Shown here: piece after piece, positions 16,865-27,376 of the stretch
Layout of the letters: the number at the start of each line of letters is the position of its first letter
How positions within the stretch are numbered: position 1 is the first letter of the stretch
Assembly (NCBI GenBank): GCA_031181145.1
Contig: JAPSLB010000022.1
Location: 1 to 64,000 of the forward strand
DNA: 64,000 bases
Direction of reading: 5' to 3'
Source of the DNA: Microvirga sp.
Lineage (GTDB): Bacteria > Pseudomonadota > Alphaproteobacteria > Rhizobiales > Beijerinckiaceae
Program-made: the position numbers and the translations under genes
Notes under the pieces: model-generated
What the model was told of the DNA's origin: nothing
Database searches by the model: none
Seen by the model: only the letters and a program-made list of their open reading frames with translations

Positions 16865-16901
16865 GCTTAAGCCAAGCGCTTAAAACCGCACAGATCGAGC
16901 C

Positions 16902-17918
16902 ATGCCCCGTTACGCTTTCGAAGATTTCACGCCCGGCTTCACGCAGATGCTCGGCCCCTTCACCGTCACGAAGGAAGCGCTGCTTGCCTTCGCCCAGGAA
17001 TATGACGCACAACCCTTCCACGTGGACGAGGTTGCCGCCAAGGACAGCTTCATCGGCACGCTCATCGCCTCGGGCTGGCATACCTGCTGCATCAACATGC
17101 GCCTCTTCGCGGACGGCATGCTCCTCGATTCCACCTCCATGGGCGCTCCCGGCATCGAGGAAGTGAAATGGCTCAAGCCGGTGAGGCCCGGCGATACGCT
17201 CCGTTCACGCCTGACGGTTCTCGAGACCCGTCCCTCGAAGAGCCGGCCATCCGTCGGCCTCGTGCGCCTCGGGTTCGAGATGCTGAACCAGGCCGATGAG
17301 ACCGTGTTGGCTCAGAAGAACTGGGTCATGTTCGGCCGTCGCGACGCCGAGCCCGTCAAGGGCTCAGGCCCAGGCGTTCTTGCCGCCGCCGCCTCAGCCA
17401 TGCCTGACCACACCCCAGAGCGGGAACTTCCCCACATCTCGTCCAATCCCTATTTCGAGGATCTTGTGATCGGCGAGGCGGAGGAACTCGGCTCCTACAC
17501 CTTCGAGGCCGACGATATCATTGGCTTTGCCAGGCAGTTCGATCCGCAGCGTTTCCACGTGGATGCGACAGCCGCCCAGGACAGCCTGTTCGGCGCGCTC
17601 TGCGCCTCCGGCTGGCACACGGCGAGCATCTGGATGAAGCTGATGGTAGAGTATCGCAGCCGCATCCGTGCGACTGCGCTGGCCCATGGCGCGCGGCCAG
17701 CAAGGCTTGGCCCCTCCCCCGGCTTCGCGAATCTGAAATGGCTGAAGCCCGTCTATGCTGGCGATACCCTCACCTACCGCTCGACGGTGACCGGCAAGCG
17801 TGTCTCGAACTCCCGTCCCGGCTGGGGTCTGGTGTTCCACCACAACAGCGCCACGAACCAGCATGGCGAGGAAGTCTTCTCCTTCGAAGGCATGGTATTC
17901 TGGGAGCGGCGGCCCTAA
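16902..17918 (+). CDS. MaoC-like double-hotdog dehydratase
   Basis: 338-residue protein made of two tandem MaoC hotdog domains (about 1-150 and 185-335) joined by a short linker. Each keeps the hydratase motif: EYDAQPFHVDEVAA in the first and QFDPQRFHVDATAA in the second, with the catalytic Asp and His in both (the usual Asn is Gln). Probably an enoyl-CoA or 3-hydroxyacyl-CoA hydratase; substrate unknown. No beta-oxidation partners are adjacent. It ends in a 4-base convergent overlap with the HD hydrolase. Confidence 0.85.
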   Translation: MPRYAFEDFTPGFTQMLGPFTVTKEALLAFAQEYDAQPFHVDEVAAKDSFIGTLIASGWHTCCINMRLFADGMLLDSTSMGAPGIEEVKWLKPVRPGDTLRSRLTVLETRPSKSRPSVGLVRLGFEMLNQADETVLAQKNWVMFGRRDAEPVKGSGPGVLAAAASAMPDHTPERELPHISSNPYFEDLVIGEAEELGSYTFEADDIIGFARQFDPQRFHVDATAAQDSLFGALCASGWHTASIWMKLMVEYRSRIRATALAHGARPARLGPSPGFANLKWLKPVYAGDTLTYRSTVTGKRVSNSRPGWGLVFHHNSATNQHGEEVFSFEGMVFWERRP

Positions 17919-18493
17919 CCGGGCCGTGACGCCTGCGCCCGCTCTTTCGTCTCGTCGTCGAGCAGAGTGCGGATTTCCGCGAGAAGCGGGTGGGCCGAGG
18001 TCTGCCTCTGCCCATAGCCGAGATTAAACGCGTAATCGAAATCGACTGGGTTCTCGCCCTGATTGTGCTGGAGAATCGTCTCGAGCTTGTCGAGCCCTTT
18101 GGCGATGATGGCTTCGGGCGACGAGGCGGCCTCATATTCTTCCCACAGGGAAAGGATCTCGGCACGCTTTCCGGCGTCGAGCGCCTTGGTGAGGACGTGC
18201 AGATCCGCCCGCTCCTGCGCGGATTTGTCGAAACCCTCCGTCTGCATCACGGCAGGAACGTCGCCGCTCAGGGCTTCGCCGAGGTCATGGACGATGCAGA
18301 GCTTGGTGAGGCGTAAGGCGTCGATGTTCTCGAACTCGTCCGCCAGCACGAGCACCATGAGGCACAGTCGCCAGGTATGCTCCGCCACGCTCTCGCGGCG
18401 GCCGGTGGAGGTGTAGCCGCTGCGTAGGGTGCTCTTGAGTCTCCCAGCCTCACGCAGGAATTCCAGCGCCCCCAGCAGGCGGTCGCCCGGCAT
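17915..18493 (-). CDS. HD-domain hydrolase (YfbR/HDDC2-like)
   Basis: Metal-dependent phosphohydrolase of 192 residues. HD residues are complete: SVAEHTWRL (His), IVHDLGEALSGDV (His-Asp pair) and KGLDKLETIL (Asp). The closest characterised relatives are 5'-deoxynucleotidases that act on dNMPs. It is 13 bases downstream of apt on the same strand, so a role in purine or deoxynucleotide salvage is plausible. Confidence 0.85.
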   Translation of the reverse strand: MPGDRLLGALEFLREAGRLKSTLRSGYTSTGRRESVAEHTWRLCLMVLVLADEFENIDALRLTKLCIVHDLGEALSGDVPAVMQTEGFDKSAQERADLHVLTKALDAGKRAEILSLWEEYEAASSPEAIIAKGLDKLETILQHNQGENPVDFDYAFNLGYGQRQTSAHPLLAEIRTLLDDETKERAQASRPG

Positions 18494-18506
18494 TGCCGAT
18501 GCTCCC

Positions 18507-19067
18507 CTAATGTCCTTCGAAACTTACGAGGCTGCGGACGTCCACGCCCAGATCGCGCAGCTTTTGCGCACCGCCGAGGTCGGGCAGGTCGATGATGAAG
18601 CAGGCGGCGACGATCTTCGCGCCCATCTGGCGCAAGAGTCGCGTCGCTGCCACTGCCGTGCCGCCGGTGGCGATGAGATCGTCCACCAGGATCACCCGCT
18701 CATCCTGGCCAATCGCGTCCGTGTGGATCTCCATTTCGTCAACGCCGTATTCCAGCGAATAGGCGATGCGGACCGTTTCGTGGGGCAGCTTGCCCTTCTT
18801 GCGGATCGGCACGAAACCAGACGAGAGCTGATGAGCGACAGCGCCGCCGAGAATGAACCCGCGCGCCTCGATCCCCGCCACCTTGTCCACCCGCCCGCCC
18901 GCGAAGGGATGAACCAGCTCATCCACCGCACGGCGGAAGGCGCGCGCATCCCCGAGCAGGGTCGTGATGTCCCGGAAGACGATGCCGGGCTTCGGGTAAT
19001 CCGGGATCGAGCGGATCGCGGCTTTCAGGTCGGTGAGGAGGCGCTGGTCCATCTTTGAGCCTGCCAT
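18507..19067 (-). CDS. apt: adenine phosphoribosyltransferase
   Basis: Purine-salvage enzyme converting adenine and PRPP to AMP. 186 residues with [30 protein letters not shown] and the PRPP loop [14 protein letters not shown]. Two ATGs are possible (19067 and 19052); the second gives the more usual [10 protein letters not shown] start. It leads the apt-HD hydrolase unit. mtnP, which releases adenine, lies just beyond the small membrane protein gene, so adenine recycling is clustered here. Confidence 0.96.
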   Translation of the reverse strand: MAGSKMDQRLLTDLKAAIRSIPDYPKPGIVFRDITTLLGDARAFRRAVDELVHPFAGGRVDKVAGIEARGFILGGAVAHQLSSGFVPIRKKGKLPHETVRIAYSLEYGVDEMEIHTDAIGQDERVILVDDLIATGGTAVAATRLLRQMGAKIVAACFIIDLPDLGGAQKLRDLGVDVRSLVSFEGH

Positions 19068-19104
19068 AGGTGCAAGAGAGTGAGGTTATCAGAGGAGCTT
19101 TGCA

Positions 19105-19296
19105 ATGGCCGAACAACCCTCTCGAACCGTTCTGACCAACATCGACATTCCCTTTGGAAGCCTTGTGCTGTTCTTCGTCAAGGCTTCCCTTGCCGTGATC
19201 CCGGCCGCCATCATCGTCAGCTTCATTCTGGCCTTCATCAGCTGGATCCTCGCGGCGGTCTTCGGCTTCGGTCCCATGGGCTGGACCGTACGCTAG
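19105..19296 (+). CDS. small membrane protein, 63 aa
   Basis: Divergent from apt, with AGGAG 8 bases before the ATG at 19105. The central part is very hydrophobic (LVLFFVKASLAVIPAAIIV and SFILAFISWILAAVFGFG), giving one long or two short membrane helices; the tail ends GPMGWTVR. Unrecognised. Its stop overlaps the mtnP stop by 4 bases in convergent orientation. Confidence 0.65.
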   Translation: MAEQPSRTVLTNIDIPFGSLVLFFVKASLAVIPAAIIVSFILAFISWILAAVFGFGPMGWTVR

Positions 19297-20177
19297 ATCT
19301 CCGGCGTCTTCAGAACCCTGCCAGCAACCGCATCGAGCTTTTTCAGAAGCTCCGGGTCACGCGCCGACGGCGCCGTCATGACGGCGCCGTCGAGCGCCCG
19401 GTCGGACCCCACGGGGCACGGCTCGTGCTCGGCCGGGAAATCGCGGGCGACTCGGGCGATGAGGCCCGCCACCTTCGCGGCGTTCTGCCGGGCGACCGCG
19501 ACGACGGAGGCCACGTCCACGCTGTCGTGCTCGGGATGCCAGCAGTCGTAATCGGTCACCATGGCGATGGTGGCATAAGTGATCTCGGCCTCGCGCGCGA
19601 GCTTGGCCTCGGGCATCGCCGTCATGCCGATCACGTCGTAACCGAGTTCCTTGTAGGTGACGGACTCGGCATAGGTGGAGAATTGCGGCCCCTCGATACA
19701 CACGAGCGTGCCGCCGGTTGCGTAGGGGATGTCCTCCGCCGCCGCGGCGCGCGCGATCCGCTGCTGCAGCAAGGGGCCGACGGGATGCGCCATAGGCACA
19801 TGCGCCACGCAGCCCCTGCCGAAGAAGGAGCTTTCGCGCTTGTGCGTGCGGTCGACATACTGATCCACGAGCACGAAGAAGCCGGGATAATACTCCTGAC
19901 GGAAGGAGCCGCAGGCGGAGACGGAGATCAAATCCGTCACCCCCGCCCGCTTCATCACGTCGATATTGGCGCGATAATTGATGTCGGAGGGCGAGAGACG
20001 GTGGCCTCGGCCATGGCGCGGAAGGAAGGCCACGTCGGTCCCGCCGATGCGTCCCATGCGCAGCACGTCCGAGGGCTCGCCCCAGGCAGAGCGGATCTGC
20101 ACTTCGCGCACGTCCTCGATCCCCGGCAGGTCATAGACCCCCGATCCTCCGATGATCCCCAGAACCGCCTTCGTCAC
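19293..20177 (-). CDS. mtnP: S-methyl-5'-thioadenosine phosphorylase
   Basis: Splits methylthioadenosine with phosphate into adenine and 5-methylthioribose 1-phosphate, in the methionine salvage pathway. About 294 residues: GIIGGSGVYDLPG (phosphate loop) at the start, VSACGSFRQEYYPGFFVL, GGTLVCIEGPQFST and MTAMPEAKLAREAEI. I prefer the GTG at 20177, which has AGGGA 6 bases upstream and gives MTKAVLGIIGG; the ATG at 20192 is the alternative. Adenine released here would feed apt, located just downstream. Confidence 0.95.
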   Translation of the reverse strand: MTKAVLGIIGGSGVYDLPGIEDVREVQIRSAWGEPSDVLRMGRIGGTDVAFLPRHGRGHRLSPSDINYRANIDVMKRAGVTDLISVSACGSFRQEYYPGFFVLVDQYVDRTHKRESSFFGRGCVAHVPMAHPVGPLLQQRIARAAAAEDIPYATGGTLVCIEGPQFSTYAESVTYKELGYDVIGMTAMPEAKLAREAEITYATIAMVTDYDCWHPEHDSVDVASVVAVARQNAAKVAGLIARVARDFPAEHEPCPVGSDRALDGAVMTAPSARDPELLKKLDAVAGRVLKTPEI

Positions 20178-20249
20178 GCTTTCCCTGCCCATTTCCGCTC
20201 GTGCTCGAGAGAAACCATAGCGGTTGTCGGGCGGGAATCCCAATAGCCC

Positions 20250-20858
20250 TCAGCGAAGCGGGAACGAGAATATCTCGTCCATCACCTGGCAGGGGAAAAG
20301 GGTTTCGCTGATGATCTTGAGGCGATCGACGGGCGCCCTGATGGAGACCGGAATCGCCTCCACGGTCCGGACGATATCGTCGGGCACCACATCGGAGGTC
20401 CGGTAGCGCGCGAGCGTCGAATGAATGAGGTTGTACCGCATGGGTTTGAGACCCGGCGGCGGCGGGATAAGATCTGCGATTCTCTCCCTTATTTCCTTGA
20501 TGAGGCCAGTCTCGTCTGCGGCGACGGCAATGATAGCCGTATCCGTCACCTTCAGACTTGAGAATCGCAGTTCCAACGGGCCATGCCCGGTGCAGAGGCT
20601 CTCCATGAGAGCACGGCAGGGCGCGGCGATGCTTCTCCAATAACTCTCCTTTTCGAAGCGATCCTTGACGTTGATCAGCGCATAAAGCGTGACGTGGAGC
20701 GCCTCGGCTGGGGCGAAGTAGAGCGGCACGGGCCAACGTTCGGCAATGGCCTTCTGAAGCGCTCCGAGGGACGCGCGGGTCTCGGGCGAGAGCTCCGGCT
20801 GAACGTGATAAGCCAGGCACGGCTGGCCCCAGATGGTGTCGGCGATGGTCTGCAGCAT
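20250..20858 (-). CDS. 2H phosphoesterase superfamily protein (2'-5' RNA ligase-like)
   Basis: 202-residue protein with the two HxTL-type motifs that define the 2H superfamily: LHVTLYAL near residue 56 and IHSTLARY near 143. Members open or form 2'-5' or cyclic phosphodiester bonds in RNA or nucleotides. It lies about 70 bases upstream of mtnP on the same strand and may share its transcript. The substrate is unknown. Confidence 0.75.
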   Translation of the reverse strand: MLQTIADTIWGQPCLAYHVQPELSPETRASLGALQKAIAERWPVPLYFAPAEALHVTLYALINVKDRFEKESYWRSIAAPCRALMESLCTGHGPLELRFSSLKVTDTAIIAVAADETGLIKEIRERIADLIPPPPGLKPMRYNLIHSTLARYRTSDVVPDDIVRTVEAIPVSIRAPVDRLKIISETLFPCQVMDEIFSFPLR

Positions 20859-20953
20859 GACAAGCGGCTTTAAGACGATTGCCGGAGTAAGTCACCCTGA
20901 CGGAAATGGCTCTCTGTCCCGCATTCCTGCAGTGGCTTAAACGGCTGCGCCAT

Positions 20954-20978
20954 GAAAAAGGCCCCGGAGACCGGGGCC
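20954..20978 (-). terminator. terminator of the bc1 operon
   Basis: Read on the minus strand, GGCCCCGG-TCT-CCGGGGCC (20960-20978) is a perfect 8-bp stem followed by five T residues. It lies 9 bases after the cytochrome c1 stop. Confidence 0.9.
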
Positions 20979-20986
20979 TTTGATGA

Positions 20987-21871
20987 TCAGGGATTGTGGG
21001 TCATCGGAGGCGTAGCGTGGCCTTCGACCTCGCCGCCCACCCGGGCCCAAACCTTCTTCTTCGTGAAGTAGAGCAGGCCCGAAAGCACCAGCAGGAACAG
21101 CATGACCTGGAATCCGAGGCGTTTGCGGGCCTCGAGGTGCGGTTCGGCCGTCCAGGCGAGGAAGGCCGTGACGTCCTTCGCATACTGCTCGACGGTCTCC
21201 GGAGCCTGAGGCTGGCCGGCCTCGTTCTTGGGATATTCCACTTGGCCGTCGCTGAGCGGCTTCGGCATGGCGATCACGTGGCCCGGGTAATAGTGGTTGT
21301 AGTGACCACCTTCCGGAACCTGGAAGCCTGCCGGGGGCTCCTCGTAGCCGACGAGGAGCGCCACGAGGTAATCGGCGCCGTTTTCCGAGTACTGGCGGAA
21401 CACGTCCGTGATGAACCAGGGGAAGCCGCGCTCATAGGTGCGGGCCTTGGCCATGAGGGACAGGTCCGGCGGAGCCTTGCCGCCGTTGGCTGCGGCCGCC
21501 GCGTTCTCGTTCGGGAACGGCTCCGGGAAGCGGTCGGCCGGACGTCCGGGACGCTCGAACATGTCACCGGCCTCGTTCGGGCCGTCCTGGATCTGGTATT
21601 CCGCAGCGAGCGCTTTCACCTGCGCCTCGGAGAATTCCGGACCGCCGGGCTCCGCCAGATTGCGAAAGGCCACATAGGACAAGCCATGGCAGGAGGCGCA
21701 GACCTCGCGATAGACCTTGAAGCCACGCTGGAGCTGAGCCCGGTCGAAGGTGCCGAACGGCCCCTGGAAGCTCCACTTCTGCTGCGGCGGGACCGGAGTC
21801 TCGCCGGCAGCGAAGACGGGAGCGGAGAAGCCGAGAACGGCTGCTGCGATGAGAAGAGTACGCTTCATCAT
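20987..21871 (-). CDS. petC: cytochrome c1 of the bc1 complex
   Basis: Haem-c subunit of ubiquinol:cytochrome c reductase, anchored in the inner membrane and facing the periplasm. 294 residues: signal peptide (MMKRTLLIAAAVLGFSAPVFA), haem site CASCH near residue 56, Met ligand in AMPKPLSDG, and a C-terminal membrane anchor (FLLVLSGLLYFTKKK). Start at 21871 chosen for the signal peptide. Third gene of petABC, 22 bases after petB. Confidence 0.95.
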   Translation of the reverse strand: MMKRTLLIAAAVLGFSAPVFAAGETPVPPQQKWSFQGPFGTFDRAQLQRGFKVYREVCASCHGLSYVAFRNLAEPGGPEFSEAQVKALAAEYQIQDGPNEAGDMFERPGRPADRFPEPFPNENAAAAANGGKAPPDLSLMAKARTYERGFPWFITDVFRQYSENGADYLVALLVGYEEPPAGFQVPEGGHYNHYYPGHVIAMPKPLSDGQVEYPKNEAGQPQAPETVEQYAKDVTAFLAWTAEPHLEARKRLGFQVMLFLLVLSGLLYFTKKKVWARVGGEVEGHATPPMTHNP

Positions 21872-21893
21872 TTTATTTTCCCCAACTCTCGCA

Positions 21894-23174
21894 TCAGCCC
21901 TTGGAATGCGGCTCGGCATTGGCGCCGGCCGGCATGCCCGCTCCGCCCTTCTGCACGCCCATCACGGATTCGAGGATCGAATTCGGCAGCGGCAGCGGAC
22001 GCTCGACGAAGCCGAGCACCGGCAGGACGATCAGGAAGTGGGCGAAGTAGTACACGGTGCAGATCTGCGACGCGATCACGTACCAGCCCTCAGCCGGACG
22101 GGAGCCGAGCCAGCCGAGCAGGATGCACACCGCCACGAACAGCCAGAAGAACTGCTTGTAGAGCGGGCGGTAGGCCGTGGAGCGCACCTTGGAAGTGTCG
22201 AGCCAGGGCATGAAGCACCAGATCAGGATGGCCGAGATCATGGCGATGACGCCGCCGAGCTTGTCGGGAATGGCGCGCAGGATCGCGTAGAAGGGCAGGA
22301 AGTACCATTCGGGCACGATATGCGCGGGCGTCACGGCGGGGTTAGCCGGGATGTAGTTGTCCGCGTGGCCGAGATAGTTCGGGAGGTAGAACACCCAGTA
22401 CGCGAAGAAGAGCATGAACACCACAACGGCGAAGATGTCCTTGATCGTCGCATAAGGGGTGAAAGGGACCGCGTCCTTGCCCGACTTGATCGGGATACCG
22501 GTCGGGTTGTTCTGGCCCGGCACGTGCAGCGCCCAGATGTGCAGGATCACGACGCCCGCGATCATGAAGGGCAGGAGGTAATGCAGGGAGAAGAAGCGGT
22601 TGAGGGTCGGGTTGCCCACCGAGTAACCGCCCCAGAGGTAGCTGACGATGGTGTCGCCGACGACCGGGATCGCCGAGAACAGGTTGGTGATCACGGTGGC
22701 GCCCCAGAAGCTCATCTGACCCCAGGGAAGCACGTAGCCCATGAAGGCGGTGGCCATCATCAGCAGGAAGATGATCACGCCCAGGATGTAGAGCACTTCG
22801 CGCGGCGCCTTGTAGGAGCCGTAATAGAAGTTGCGGAAGATATGGATGTAGACGGCGACGAAGAACATCGAGGCGCCGTTGGCGTGCAGATAGCGGATCA
22901 GCCAGCCATAGTTCACGTCGCGCATGATGTGCTCGACGGATTGGAAGGCCAGCGCCGCATTCGGCGTGTAGTACATGGCCAAGAACACGCCCGTCACGAT
23001 CTGCGAGACGAGCATGAAGACCAGGATCGCGCCAAAGGTCCAGAAATAGGTCAGATTCCGCGGCACCGGGAACGCGATGAACGAGGAATGGATGAGGCCT
23101 GCGATGGGCAAGCGGCTTTCGAACCACTTACCAAAGGCGCTCTTGGGAACGTAAGTTGTGGGATGTTCGCTCAT
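21894..23174 (-). CDS. petB: cytochrome b of the bc1 complex
   Basis: Membrane core subunit that carries the two b haems and both quinone sites. 426 residues with eight predicted helices; haem ligands lie in [19 protein letters not shown] and [20 protein letters not shown], and [10 protein letters not shown] is the Qo-site PEWY motif. Mono-cistronic (not fused to c1 as in Bradyrhizobium). It starts 24 bases after petA. Confidence 0.97.
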   Translation of the reverse strand: MSEHPTTYVPKSAFGKWFESRLPIAGLIHSSFIAFPVPRNLTYFWTFGAILVFMLVSQIVTGVFLAMYYTPNAALAFQSVEHIMRDVNYGWLIRYLHANGASMFFVAVYIHIFRNFYYGSYKAPREVLYILGVIIFLLMMATAFMGYVLPWGQMSFWGATVITNLFSAIPVVGDTIVSYLWGGYSVGNPTLNRFFSLHYLLPFMIAGVVILHIWALHVPGQNNPTGIPIKSGKDAVPFTPYATIKDIFAVVVFMLFFAYWVFYLPNYLGHADNYIPANPAVTPAHIVPEWYFLPFYAILRAIPDKLGGVIAMISAILIWCFMPWLDTSKVRSTAYRPLYKQFFWLFVAVCILLGWLGSRPAEGWYVIASQICTVYYFAHFLIVLPVLGFVERPLPLPNSILESVMGVQKGGAGMPAGANAEPHSKG

Positions 23175-23198
23175 GATTGTCGCCTGATCGTCCCGGGG

Positions 23199-23762
23199 TT
23201 ACGCCGTGGCTTCTTGGCCGATGATGATCTTCGTGTCGGACGCGAAGGAATAGGGCGGGATCGGCAGGTTGATCGGCGCCGGGCCGCCGCGGACGCGGCC
23301 GGAGGTGTCGAACACCGAGCCGTGGCAGGGACAGAACCAGCCGTGGTATTCGCCCTGCTGGCCGAGCGGCACGCAGCCCAGATGAGTGCAGTTGCCATAG
23401 ACGACCAGCCACTGGGCATGGCCCTCTTTCACGCGCGCCGAGTCGGGCTGCGGATCGCGCAGGGACGCCATGTTCACGTCCTCGGCCGCCTTGATCTCCT
23501 CGGCCGTGCGGTGGCGAATGAAGATCAGCTTGCCGCGCCAGAAGACCTTGACGATCTGCCCTTGGGCAATCGGCGTCAGGTCGACCTCGACAGGGGCGCC
23601 TGCAGCCACCGTCGCCGCGTCGGGCGCCAGGGACTGGATGAAGGGCCATACCAGGGTTGCTCCGCCGACAGCGGCGGCCGCGCCCGTGGCGATGTAAAGG
23701 AAATCGCGCCGTGTCGGCTCAGCGACATGAGTGGTGGTCTCGGCCACTTGGCTCTCCAGCAT
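23199..23762 (-). CDS. petA: ubiquinol-cytochrome c reductase Rieske iron-sulfur subunit
   Basis: Rieske subunit that carries electrons from quinol to cytochrome c1. 187 residues: twin-arginine-type N-terminus (TRRDFLYIATG) with a single membrane anchor (GAAAAVGGATLVW), then the 2Fe-2S ligands CTHLGC and CPCHGS. First gene of the operon petA-petB-petC, with a 205-bp upstream gap to the ABC transporter that must hold its promoter. Confidence 0.97.
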   Translation of the reverse strand: MLESQVAETTTHVAEPTRRDFLYIATGAAAAVGGATLVWPFIQSLAPDAATVAAGAPVEVDLTPIAQGQIVKVFWRGKLIFIRHRTAEEIKAAEDVNMASLRDPQPDSARVKEGHAQWLVVYGNCTHLGCVPLGQQGEYHGWFCPCHGSVFDTSGRVRGGPAPINLPIPPYSFASDTKIIIGQEATA

Positions 23763-23967
23763 TGATCAAAAACGAGAACCGCGCATCGGCAACACCTTGC
23801 AAACCAAGGCATTCAGCACGCCGGTTCCGGAATGAAGGAACAAGCATACGCGTCAACGCGCACGCAATGCGACTGGGAGTCGCCGCGCGGTGGCTCTTTG
23901 GCACGGTCAAGCCCGCCTGTCCATAGGCGGATTGGAGATGTTCCAGCCTGTTCCCTGAGAAAGGGGC

Positions 23968-25833
<1,866 letters not shown>

Positions 25834-25930
25834 TCCCTTCCCCGTTATCTCTGCCCTGGTCCCTGCTTAACACGGGCGGGGCCGAAAGCGTTCACTTGAC
25901 GTGGGCCGCTCCTGCACCGATGAGGATGCC

Positions 25931-26410
25931 ATGCCTCGTCTCGCCATATTCCAGCCGGACATTCCCCAGAACACCGGCACCATGCTGCGTCTTGCCGCCT
26001 GCCTCGGCGTTCCCGTGGAGATCATCGAGCCTGCGGCCTTCGACGTGTCGGACCGCAATCTTCGCCGCTCCGGCATGGATTACCTCAACCACGTGACGAT
26101 CACGCGTCACATCTCCTGGCGCGCCTTCGAGGAATGGCGGCGCGACGGCGGGGGCCGTCTGGTGCTCGCCACCACGAAGGGCGCCATGCCCTACACGGAT
26201 TTTCGTTACGATCCGGAGGACATCATCCTGGTCGGACGCGAATCCGCCGGGGTTCCGGACGGGGTCCATGCGGCAGCCGACGCCAGGATCGTCGTGCCCA
26301 TGCAGGCGGGCATGCGCTCGCTCAACGTGGCGGTGACGGCCGCCATGATCCTCGGCGAAGCCTTGCGGCAGACCGGCTCGTTCCCTCCTTCCACGCCAAC
26401 CGACATGTGA
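25931..26410 (+). CDS. trmL: tRNA (cytidine(34)-2'-O)-methyltransferase TrmL
   Basis: SPOUT-family enzyme that methylates the ribose of the wobble base in leucine tRNAs. 159 residues: [20 protein letters not shown] at the start, then the trefoil-knot SAM site VGRESAGVP and [17 protein letters not shown] lies 6 bases before the ATG at 25931; an upstream in-frame ATG at 25901 is less likely. hemF follows 11 bases later. Confidence 0.95.
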   Translation: MPRLAIFQPDIPQNTGTMLRLAACLGVPVEIIEPAAFDVSDRNLRRSGMDYLNHVTITRHISWRAFEEWRRDGGGRLVLATTKGAMPYTDFRYDPEDIILVGRESAGVPDGVHAAADARIVVPMQAGMRSLNVAVTAAMILGEALRQTGSFPPSTPTDM

Positions 26411-26421
26411 GGCGATCACCC

Positions 26422-27318
26422 ATGACCGACAAAGCCGATATCGAACGCCTGCAGATCGAAGCTCCTCTGTGGTTCGCCTCCCTGCGCGACCGGATCTGCG
26501 CCGCCTTCGAGGCAATCGAGGACGAGGTCACGGCCCCCCTGCCCCCGGAGGCCTCGGAGGCAGGCCGTTTCGAGCGCACGCCCTGGGAGCGCAAGGACCA
26601 TAGCGGCGCGCCGGGTGGCGGCGGTGTCATGTCGATGATGCGTGGGCGCGTATTCGAGAAGGTGGGCGTACATGTCTCGACCGTCCATGGTGAGTTCGCG
26701 CCGGAATTTCGCGGCCAAATTCCCGGCTCCGACCAGGACCCGCGCTTCTGGGCCGGCGGCATCTCGCTCATCGCCCATCCGTGGAACCCGAACGTACCCA
26801 CCGTCCATATGAACACGCGCTTCGTGGTGACCACGAAGGCTTGGTTCGGCGGCGGCGCGGACCTCACCCCCGTGCTCGACCGCCGCAGGACGCAGGACGA
26901 TCCTGACACCGTCGCATTCCACGCGGCAATGGAAGAAGCCTGCCGCCGCCATGCGCCCGAAGGCTCATACGTGAAGTATAAGAAGTGGTGCGACGAGTAT
27001 TTCCATCTCAAGCACCGGAACGAGCCGCGCGGCATCGGCGGCATCTTCTACGATTATCACTGGACCGGGAAACCGGACGAGGACCTCGCCTTCACCAAGG
27101 ACGTGGGCGAGGCCTTCCTGAAGATCTATCCCGAAATCGTGCGCCGCAACGTCACGATAGGCTGGACGGAGGAGGATCGCATCGAGCAGCAGGTGCGGCG
27201 CGGCCGCTACGTGGAGTTCAACCTGCTCTACGACCGCGGCACGATCTTCGGCCTCAAGACCGGCGGCAACATCGCCTCGATCCTGTCCTCGATGCCGCCG
27301 ACCGTGCGATGGCCGTAA
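26422..27318 (+). CDS. hemF: oxygen-dependent coproporphyrinogen-III oxidase
   Basis: Converts coproporphyrinogen III to protoporphyrinogen IX with oxygen in haem synthesis. 298 residues with conserved [55 protein letters not shown] and [20 protein letters not shown]. It is the second gene after trmL. Haem users in the window include petB, petC, a globin and a small cytochrome c. Confidence 0.97.
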   Translation: MTDKADIERLQIEAPLWFASLRDRICAAFEAIEDEVTAPLPPEASEAGRFERTPWERKDHSGAPGGGGVMSMMRGRVFEKVGVHVSTVHGEFAPEFRGQIPGSDQDPRFWAGGISLIAHPWNPNVPTVHMNTRFVVTTKAWFGGGADLTPVLDRRRTQDDPDTVAFHAAMEEACRRHAPEGSYVKYKKWCDEYFHLKHRNEPRGIGGIFYDYHWTGKPDEDLAFTKDVGEAFLKIYPEIVRRNVTIGWTEEDRIEQQVRRGRYVEFNLLYDRGTIFGLKTGGNIASILSSMPPTVRWP

Positions 27319-27345
27319 GCCGCACACCCTCCATGTCATGACTGT

Positions 27346-27364
27346 CCCCGGACCTGTTCCGGGG
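27346..27364. terminator. hairpin between convergent hemF and cca
   Basis: CCCCGG at 27346-27351 pairs with CCGGGG at 27359-27364. There is no T run. The surrounding GTCATGACTGTCCCCGGAC resembles degenerate palindromic intergenic repeats of Rhizobiales. Confidence 0.45.
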
Positions 27365-27376
27365 AGGAGGTGATGC

